Source: Smittium mucronatum
Lineage: Eukaryota; Kickxellomycota; Harpellomycetes; Harpellales; Legeriomycetaceae
Length of the DNA stretch: 12,381 nt
NCBI GenBank assembly: GCA_001953115.1
Contig: LSSL01006893.1
Coordinates: forward strand, 1-12,381
Reading direction: 5' to 3'
Part shown: piece by piece, positions 1 through 7,339 of the stretch
Numbering within the stretch: position 1 is the first letter of the stretch
Layout of the letters: each line of letters starts with the position of its first letter
Notes under the pieces: model-generated
Seen by the model: the letters and a program-made list of their open reading frames with translations, nothing else
Told to the model about the DNA's origin: nothing
Database searches by the model: none
Position numbers and translations under genes: made by a program

Positions 1-165
1 CTTTAAGGATGTTGAGCACATTTTATATTAATAATTAATTATTTGATTATGTATAATTTAGTTAGCTGCCATAATTTTTCATTATTTTATAAGCACTTTA
101 ATTAGCTATTTTATCTTGTAATAAAAGTGTTTAAAATATTTCAAAAAAAATATTTCTAACAAAAA

Positions 166-184
166 AAATAAATAAATAAATAAT
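166..184. repeat. (AAAT)n microsatellite
   Basis: Four perfect AAAT units run from 166 to 181, followed by a partial unit. They directly follow an A8 run, so the tract may have arisen by slippage or from an old poly(A) tail. No flanking duplication was seen to support a retroposed origin. Confidence 0.8.
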
Positions 185-787
185 GCGCATATTGTATTTA
201 GTATAGTATCTCTGCAAAGTTGATGGTAATTTTAGCCCCTTAGTGTAAAATTTAGATTTTTTAGACACAATCAGAAAACTCACAATATGAAACATTCACT
301 GGTATTTTGTTTAAAAATAAGAATAAAATTATATGATAGCCCATAATCTCTGAAAACATAATATTCGATAAATATTTATTTAAATATGGTAATTTAAAAT
401 ATAAGTGTTTATAATTAATACGTCAGTTTATTACAGTATTAAAAATATAAAAAAACGATGAAAATTTTTCGAAAAAAATCTTTTAAAGATTAAACAGGTA
501 TCTTTTGGTCTAGATTTTGACAACTCGCTTTTTTCATAATATAAAAAATGTTTAATATTGATTGTTAATTAAATAAAAAATATTCATAAGTTTTTTTTTG
601 AAATTTCAGCTAATAAATATCCAAAAGACCAAAAAAAAATTTAAAAAATGCTTAAGGTTAACGGTTAATTATGAAGGGAAAAAATTGGTTTTTAATTTAA
701 ATAGTTTAATGCGGTATTCGTAAAATAATGAGATCTTAGTTATATTTTGTAAATTCTCAAAAAATAAATCATGTTTCGAAACCTATC

Positions 788-820
788 TGTTTATAAAAAA
801 GAGAGCGTGTTTATAAAAAA
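788..820. repeat. Short direct repeat, 20-bp period
   Basis: The 13-mer TGTTTATAAAAAA occurs at 788-800 and again at 808-820, separated by GAGAGCG. It is two copies only and probably a chance or slippage product. No function is implied. Confidence 0.6.
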
Positions 821-1175
821 AGATATAAATTGGAAAAAAAAATTCCTTTTAAAACAAATGTGGTTTTTTTACCTATGGGGCTCCTCTTGATATTAAAACT
901 GTAAATTTGGGCTTTAAATATTCCCAGAAAGATCCTGCGAGTTTAATTTTTATAATTACCAAGATAGATGTAAATATATTTATTAAAAAATTATACAATA
1001 TTTCTAATGCTTAATTTTTGAGAAAATAACTTATAAAAATCACTGTTACTGTGATCCCGATTGTAGAGGATGGGTTTATCATATCAAGTAATTTTATTTA
1101 AAAGAAATTGTTTTATTTAAGATGAGTCAATGAGCTAAATAGCTCTCGGTTATTCGAAACCATGTTCATTATGTA

Positions 1176-1560
1176 AGGGATGGAGGTGTGTATATTTGTA
1201 TGGTTTAGAGTAAATATATTATTTAGTAGAGAGGGAAATAAAAAAATAGATTTGAATCAAATGAGAATGAAATTTTCATAGAATGAATGGAGGTACTTTG
1301 ATGGATGTTTTGAAATTAATTATTAATAGGGATTTAATGATGGGGAGGTGGGATGGATTTATTTATAATTATAATACGAGATGTAAATTTATACTAAAAG
1401 TGGGAAAGTTATAAGGAGAAATGGTGAAAGATGAAAAGCTTCAAAGAAATTTAGGGGAGGTGGCCATAGGATAAAAAATGATAAATTTTTTTGTGTGAAG
1501 GTGGGGGAAGGGGGATTGAAGTCTTGAAATTAGAAGTGGTGTTAAAGAATAAAGCTGATA
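1176..1560 (+). other. G-skewed, C-depleted tract of unknown origin
   Basis: A hand count of this 385-bp tract gives A 148, T 120, G 106 and C 11, so GC skew is about +0.8 and purines are 66%. G+C is about 30%, above the surroundings, and nearly all of it is G. The edges are sharp: sequence before about 1170 and after 1560 has ordinary amounts of C. The word GGAGGT recurs at 1182, 1289, 1344 and 1456, with gaps of 107, 55 and 112 bp. One forward frame is open for 47 codons (1271-1411, ATG at 1283). It continues past stops at 1412 (TAA), 1472 (TAA), 1496 (TGA), 1517 (TGA) and 1550 (TAA). The tract could be a decayed gene or transposon fragment, a degenerate minisatellite, or DNA mutated on one strand. 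I do not recognise any protein family in it. Confidence 0.75.
1500..1515 (+). other. G-run cluster, possible two-quartet G-quadruplex
   Basis: Two G5 runs (1503-1507 and 1510-1514) separated by AA follow a GG at 1500-1501, making the densest G cluster in the window. Splitting the runs could give four GG steps and a weak two-layer quadruplex. There is no four-run G3 motif, so folding is only a possibility. Confidence 0.3.
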
Positions 1561-2719
1561 TATTGTTTATTTTTCCTTTTCAATAGCTTTTTGATTATTT
1601 TACCTCTATTCGGAAAAAAAAATGAAATAAAAAATTCTACTTTAATACTGAATTAGAGCAGCTATATCGTGAATTTCAATTTCTTTTATAAAATAACACG
1701 GTATTTCGACAATTTTGGATTTGTTTCGTCTAAATTTTTTCATTGGAAAATAATTAGATTGGTCAAAAAAAAAATTTAGTTCAAAAAAAAAATTGAATAT
1801 AAGATGAACAGCTTTGTAAAATTTTAGAAAAGTTTTATTCACATTATATTTTTTTTGATACAAGTATAAATAATTCAATTTATTTGCTGAAAAATATTAT
1901 TTTATAAGTATATCTACTTATTTCAAAGTTCGCCTAACATATATATATATATATATATTAGTCCATTTTTTTATATCAGACACCTTTTTAAAATCTAATA
2001 TCATTTTATAGACATTTAGAATTCATTTTTTACATTATAAAATATTAATCTAAATGTAAATTTAAATGCTAATAACATTTAGAATATCAAAAATCATAAA
2101 TTATGTCTTTAATTTTCGTTTTTTCTACTCAATTTTTTTTTAAATCGAGATTGATTATAGTCTAAAAATAAAAAATATTAGGTTATAGGTAATGATGTTG
2201 TAAATACTGATTATGGAATTTTTATTTAAAATGGATAATTCTGATCAGGACAGAGCTTAAACACTGCTTTAAATATTTTTTTCTACAAAAATAAAAATAT
2301 CTAATAGGAGTTGCTCTTATAAAAGGGGACCAATATTATTTTGGAGATAAAAAATTTCATATTGTATTTGAGCACAACTACATGTGTGCTTTTTTAACAT
2401 ATAAGCTCAATTTTAACAATACAATAATTTATTTAAATATCAATTGCTTCATCTTTCCTTTGAAAATCAAACAGATTTTAGATTTAAAAGATATTAAAAT
2501 CATCAAAAAGAAAATATAAAGTGTAATTTGGAGTTAAATAAGAACTATTAAAAAATATGAGATTACAAAAAAAATAATAGAAAAAAGCCTCAGTATTAAT
2601 ATATTAAATTAAAATAAGATTTTAATCAGAAAACTTTAATAAATACATTATGGTCGAGATAATTTTACTATATACTTTTTTAAATTCCATCTAAACTTTT
2701 TTTTTTTTAATATCAGGTG
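1561..2719. other. AT-rich non-coding spacer
   Basis: No gene is supported. The longest minus-strand open frame (1642-1878, 78 codons) starts at TTG rather than ATG. Its translation is almost all F, N, K, I, Y and L, as expected from AT-rich DNA read by chance. An (AT)10 microsatellite lies at 1939-1958. Nothing else stands out. Confidence 0.7.
1939..1958. repeat. (AT)10 microsatellite
   Basis: Ten uninterrupted AT units follow AAC and precede TAGTCC. This is an ordinary simple repeat for an AT-rich eukaryotic genome. Confidence 0.9.
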
Positions 2720-2975
2720 ATATAAAAATCCTAATCACATCATAGCGCCTATTTATTCTAGGATTTTTTAGAAAATAATTTATATTGATGCAGCATATAG
2801 CATAATTTATTTAAGAAGCCCCGTGATAGTATTTAGATAAATTATTTAAATGGTATATTCATACCAATAGGCGTATTGATATTAACTTATCGTTCTTCGA
2901 TAAGTATTTTTCGGGTTTGGATAGCCTCCATACAGAGAAATGATATAATGGAGTATCATTAAAAAAAACCCATTT
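2720..2975. other. Cluster of stem-loops
   Basis: Several inverted repeats are packed into about 250 bp. There is a perfect 10-bp stem at 2724-2733/2759-2768 (AAAAATCCTA with its complement). A 6-bp stem with a 4-nt loop lies at 2851-2866, and an 8-bp stem with a 5-nt loop at 2885-2905 (ACTTATCG/CGATAAGT). A 6-bp stem CTCCAT/ATGGAG lies at 2926-2931/2948-2953, inside GGGTTT/AAACCC. CGCCTATT at 2746-2753 also pairs with AATAGGCG at 2866-2873. The stretch contains more G and C than its neighbours. It could be an eroded foldback element or a structured RNA, but it matches no RNA family I know. Confidence 0.35.
2885..2905. repeat. Perfect 8-bp hairpin, 5-nt loop
   Basis: ACTTATCG at 2885-2892 pairs with CGATAAGT at 2898-2905 around the loop TTCTT. 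It is the tightest hairpin of the 2720-2975 cluster. A T run follows on the plus strand, but it is interrupted and no gene lies upstream, so it is not called a terminator. Confidence 0.6.
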
Positions 2976-4394
2976 ATATAAATATTCTTCATTACAAATT
3001 ATGAAATCAAGAAAAAAAATTTTCTATATTTTTTAACAGAGTAATCTGTTGAGCTCATGTAATAAAAAAAATAGAGAAAAAACTAAAATAAGTGAATTTC
3101 GATTCTGAAACTGAAATACTTCTTGATATAAAGTTTTAGAAATTTTAAACTTGTGAAAAAAAATTTCATACTAGTTCAAAAAATTTTTATCTAAAATTTC
3201 AAGCTATTTTGATAAAAATCATATCATATCATACCACACATATTTTGAGGTGTGTGATACATTCAGGGACTGCACAAATAACTTTTTCGAGAGTTTCAAT
3301 CTAACAATAGATGGGTCTTATTTAGTCCGGAAAAAACAGATTATAACACATTTTATTTAAATATAAAAACTTATTACAAAATGTATCATTGGAAAAAAAA
3401 AGCAGATTTCGATATGTCAAACTACGAAAAAATTAATTTAATAAAAGATGAATATTTAGTGTTTTTTTATCTTATTTCAAAAGATGGTGTTTAATTATAA
3501 TATACAGAGTGTGTTCCATATTACCATTTTAATGCTACCACAACTAATTATAGGATTATGATGCAAAATCATGGGTATATTTTCGGTGATTATTTTATTT
3601 TTCGTGATTATAATGGTTTACACAAGGATATTTCCATATTAAAGGCAAAGCCAATTTAATAAAGATGTATTATTCTTTTCTAACTGTTTTTATTTCGTAA
3701 AAAAAAGAAATTATATCATTTTTATTATTTTCTGGAATAAATCGGAAGCTCTGTAATTATAAACCTCACTCCATTATCAAAAAAGAGATCAAGAGACAGA
3801 AAAAAAGCATCCCCAAAATACCAGTATATATTATAAAATACATTTGAAAGTCTTATCTTTTATATTCATTTAATTTAGTCTTATTTTTACAAAATCTGCA
3901 TAAAATAATGAAAAAATTCTTCGAAATTTTTTGGCACTAGCTTCAACTTCATTATAGATTCCGAATTCCTAAAAAAAATCACATAGATAAAAAAAATTAA
4001 AACTTAATAGAATATTATATTTTAAATTTTTTTGTATTTTATTATTCTTAATAAAATCTGTATTAAATTTATCGTTGCATAGTAATCAAAAACACAATAT
4101 TTTCCTATTAAATTGGTAAATATTGTCTTTTGTGGTCTATTTATTGGTAATTAACAACAAATCTTAAATCTAAAATTTAAAAAAAAAAAAAACTATTTTA
4201 GAGTAATTAGATATCAAATATATATCAATTTTTTACTTAAAGGATAAAAAGGTGAAGCGAGTTTCTTTAACTTTATAATGTCGAATAACGGATATACCCC
4301 ATTATAAAATATGCAGTAGATATTTGCTAATAAAATAAAATTTTCTGTATTAAATGATGAAAATTATAAAGCTTAAATTGAAATGGTATTTCTC

Positions 4395-4416
4395 GGGATA
4401 TAAATATATTTATCCC
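4395..4416. repeat. Near-palindrome beside a 7-bp duplication
   Basis: GGGATA at 4395-4400 pairs with TATCCC at 4411-4416 across an AT-only centre. The right arm is duplicated, since TATCCCA occurs at 4411-4417 and 4418-4424, and is followed by a short AT tract. This is probably simple-sequence slippage. Confidence 0.45.
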
Positions 4417-4946
4417 ATATCCCATATATATATATTTTTTATCAATGTGCCATTATTCTTAAAATAGAAAAATAAAAGGAAGGGGAAAATATCGGGTTAT
4501 AGAATCTTAAGGGCATTTTGAGAAAGAGTTTTTTGGGAAAATCATCATAATATTTGATTATAACAGAAATTTTTTTCCATAATACTCAGAAAATAATTTC
4601 TGATTTATATATAATAATCTTAATCCAATATAAGTTATTCAATAAAACAAAAAACTATTTTTTTTTTCATTTATCACAATAACTAATTATGGGTAAATTT
4701 GAATCTATTACATAATTTTGTATCCAATGACGGGTTTTGTATCAATTGATTTAAATTTTCATTTTTTATTAATCATCCTAAATTTTATAACCATAAAATT
4801 TAAAAAATGATAAACATATTTACGTATTAAAATTTTTTAATTAGTCCAGTTTGAATAAATTGTTTAAAAGTATTATAAAAATATTGAATTAAAATTTTAA
4901 AAAGCGCTATCTAACATTTATCTAGTCTAGCGAAATCTTATTAATG

Positions 4947-4961
4947 AGTACTATTAGTACT
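4947..4961. repeat. 15-bp palindrome
   Basis: AGTACTA at 4947-4953 and TAGTACT at 4955-4961 are perfect complements around a single central T. No gene or promoter is visible nearby, so an operator role cannot be claimed. Confidence 0.5.
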
Positions 4962-5422
4962 AGGAAATTTTTAAAGAATTCGCTGTAATCAGATATTTTT
5001 TAATATTAATTTTAAATCATGGTTTATTGGAATCAAAAGATACGATTATTTTCGAGATAATGTTTCGATATATTATTAAATTGATGGACACTCTGATTAA
5101 TGCAGAAAAATTTAAACTCGTTCTTGTTAAAAGGGGGCTGTTTTGGATTTATAATAAAATGTGTTAACTAGACCCTGTATTATACAAGTAAAATAAAACA
5201 TAATTTTCCGAATTTCTTTCTCACTAAAATTTTTTTAATAGTAAAATTTTACTTGAAAAGAAAACATTTTATTTAAAAACAAAAACTTATAAATTAACTC
5301 TATGCATTATATTTGAATCAAACTTTAAGATATTATAATGGTATTTTTAAAAAAAATAAAACCAGAATTTTTATTCAATTTAGATATGTTTATTTCGAAA
5401 CTATACATGATTATCCTAATGA

Positions 5423-5460
5423 ATATATATATATATGTGTGTGTGTTTGTGTGTGTGTAT
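5423..5460. repeat. Compound (AT)n(GT)n microsatellite
   Basis: An AT run of about seven units passes directly into GT units (GTGTGTGTGT), a TTGT interruption and more GT. Compound AT/GT tracts are typical of eukaryotic nuclear DNA and support that origin for the window. The tract is likely length-polymorphic. Confidence 0.85.
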
Positions 5461-6057
5461 GGGTCAACAGATAATATAATATTGTGGGTGCAGGTTAGAA
5501 AGTGATATTAGGCCTAAATTTATGATTAAACTTTGCTTTTATAACTATATTAATGAGCTCGTTATTTTTTAATTATGATATATCAATTTTATTGTAGAAC
5601 GAAATGTTTTAGGCTTGGTATTATTTAAAAAATTTTAAGAGATAGGGAATTTTGACAAGATAAATTTGTTATTTTTTTAACCCCGATGAAGAAGAGTGAA
5701 GGTGATAAATTTTCTGAATTTTTTTTTTCTTAAAGAAATGGTTTACTTTAACCTCCAGGCATAATATGGAGACCTTTTAAATTCGAATATAATGAAAGAT
5801 CGATAAAAATGCCTGAAATTTTTTTAACTTTTTTAGAAATTATCAAAGTATTTTAGTTAATATAATGTGAAATATGCGATTTATACACATTTTTTATACA
5901 ATTGATTTATATTTTTTCGTTTATTAGTAATTTTTTATATAAATACATATAACTCTATTTAAATATAAATTTTTGATTAATAACGATTTAAAGTGATAAA
6001 ATAATGAAATACTTTATTTTATAAATGATAATATGTTACTAATGCTATTTTGAGGCC

Positions 6058-6300
6058 TTTAAAGGCGCTAAAGGCTCGAAATTGGATATAATTTCAAATA
6101 AAATAAAATAGTCCAAACTATCTCAAAAGTTTTAAAAAGATTTAAAATAATTGGTTAAAATGTTAAAAATCTACTAAAAATGTTACAAGTGGATTTTTTT
6201 GTACTAAATGCGTCTTAATCGAATAGTTTAAATCAATTTTCAAATAATTCTAATTTTCAAATAAGATAAATTTTTCGATTAAAAGTGTTTTATTCAAAAT
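6058..6300 (+). repeat. Left inverted arm of the foldback element
   Basis: This arm pairs with 7096-7339. It starts TTTAAAGGCGCTAAAGGC, one of the few G/C-containing blocks in the region. At the outer edge GCCTTTAAAGGC (6055-6066) is a perfect 12-bp palindrome, formed partly from flanking bases and absent at the right end. AATTTTCAAATAA occurs twice with a 17-bp period (6235-6247 and 6252-6264). Weaker similarity to the other arm continues to about 6310. Confidence 0.9.
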
Positions 6301-6310
6301 AAATGATTTT

Positions 6311-7085
6311 TCCGAATTATTAAATTATATAACTTTATTACAGGCTTGTAATTATTTTAAATTTTTGAATCAAATTGAGTCGAAAGTTTTAAATTAGGAT
6401 TTAAAATATGCTGATTAAAAATTGGATTTATTTTTGTGTACATCGGTAGAAATAAAATTATAATCATATTTGATTTTGGTGTTTCAATCTAGGTATAAAA
6501 TTCTAATATCCATAAGCTTTGTAAAAAAAATCCAACTAAAAAATAAATCTTTATTTCGAGAAATTTTTAAACTCAAATTTTTTATATAAAAAATGTAAAG
6601 AGAATCTGATTTCAATTAAAGTTTTAGAAATTTTAAATATAGTTTTTATAGAGAAATATAATTGTTTTTATAATTTTCAAATAAATGATTTGCATCTTTT
6701 ATCCTGTGATTTATGAAGCTATTAATATGAATAAAAGTTATGAAAAAACTTAAGCAAATAATAAAATTTGGTATTTTTTGTTATAGAAAAGTAGTAATTT
6801 TACGTGTAAAATTTCCGAAGAGAAATTTTTTAAGTTATACATCGATTTCATAATTATATTATATATATCTCTAATAAATTCTCAATTTATTTATTATTCG
6901 CACAGATACTTCTTTTAATAACCAGACAAATTTAAATATCTAAATAAAACTTTCAGAACTTTATTTTGATAAAAAATGGAACTAATAGAGAAATTATATC
7001 TTTTTTTTTTAATTGGATTTATTTTGATAAATTTTATGAAAATTTATTTAAAGTAATTATAATTTTAATAAATCAATAATTTGAA
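6311..7085. other. Core of the foldback element, non-coding
   Basis: About 775 bp lie between the arms, very AT-rich, with dense stops in all six frames and no trace of a recognisable transposase. AATTTTCAAATAA, found twice in the left arm, is present once more at 6672-6684 and runs on into AATGATTT, which resembles the inner end of the left arm at 6301-6308. The core may thus contain a displaced scrap of arm sequence. The phrase ATTGGATTTATTTT occurs near 6421 and again near 7014. Confidence 0.6.
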
Positions 7086-7095
7086 AAAAGCATCC

Positions 7096-7339
7096 ATTTT
7101 GAATAAAACGCGTTTAATCGAAAAATTTATGCTTATTTGAAAATTAGAATTATTTTAAAATTAATTTAAAGTATTCAATTAAGACGCATTTAGTACAAAA
7201 AAATCCTATTGTAACATTTTTGGTAGATTTTTAACATTTTAACCAATTATTTTAAAGCTTTTTAAAACTTTTGAGATAATTTGGACTGTTTTATTTTATT
7301 TGAAATTATATCCAATTTCGAGCCTTTAGCGCCTTTAAA
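7096..7339 (-). repeat. Right inverted arm of the foldback element
   Basis: Read on the minus strand this matches 6058-6300 at about 95%. Differences include one extra base in the inner third and a second AATTTTCAAATAA-like copy that carries an A in place of C. The outermost TTTAAA is followed by TACTTCG, which does not match the left flank TGAGGCC. The duplicated target is therefore no longer than the TTTAAA itself. Confidence 0.9.

Larger units (their letters stand above)
1..1165. other. AT-rich non-coding spacer
   Basis: No recognisable gene is present. Stop codons are dense in all six frames. The stretch is mostly A and T runs, with an (AAAT)n tract near 166 and a 13-bp direct repeat near 788-820 as the only small regularities. 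A 54-codon open stretch at 853-1014 in slightly less AT-rich sequence reads somewhat protein-like, but it has no ATG near its beginning and is of a length expected by chance. A 6-bp hairpin (GAGCTA/TAGCTC, 1132-1145) lies just before the G-skewed tract. Confidence 0.7.
2976..6057. other. AT-rich non-coding spacer
   Basis: About 3 kb with no gene that can be supported. Stops are frequent in all frames and there is no tRNA-like or rRNA-like sequence. Small regularities are three tandem TCATA units at 3219-3233, a near-palindrome at 4395-4416, a 15-bp palindrome at 4947-4961, and the compound microsatellite at 5423-5460. A 21-bp word at 3129-3149 recurs inside the foldback element at 6617-6637. 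Confidence 0.7.
6058..7339. mobile_element. Non-autonomous foldback (MITE-like) DNA transposon
   Basis: The element is defined by two long inverted arms: 6058-6300 on the left and the reverse complement of 7096-7339 on the right. By hand alignment they differ at 12 positions plus one 1-base indel over about 244 columns (about 95% identity). The outer 51 bp are identical. The arms continue with weaker matching to about 6310 and 7086. Both ends carry TTTAAA, next to AGGCGCTAAAGG on the left and its complement on the right. The target-site duplication could therefore be TTAA (6059-6062 and 7335-7338), TA, or a 3-bp TTA/TAA. Because TTTAAA is its own complement, these cannot be told apart from one copy. 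The core has no substantial open frame, so any transposase would act from elsewhere. TTAA points weakly to piggyBac-like elements, TA to Tc1/mariner, and TTA/TAA to PIF/Harbinger. The superfamily is not assigned. Confidence 0.85.

Noticed and set aside
853..1014. Open stretch of 54 codons with a somewhat protein-like translation
   Set aside because: It has no ATG near its beginning and no clear splice sites to make it an exon, and several such stretches are expected by chance.
1642..1878. 78-codon minus-strand open frame
   Set aside because: It starts at TTG, its residues are almost all those of AT-rich codons, and no motif is seen. Its length is expected by chance in this composition.
3235..3256. 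CACACA/TGTGTG hairpin beside TCATA tandem units
   Set aside because: A six-base dinucleotide stem with a 10-nt loop and poor outer pairing is likely simple-sequence noise.
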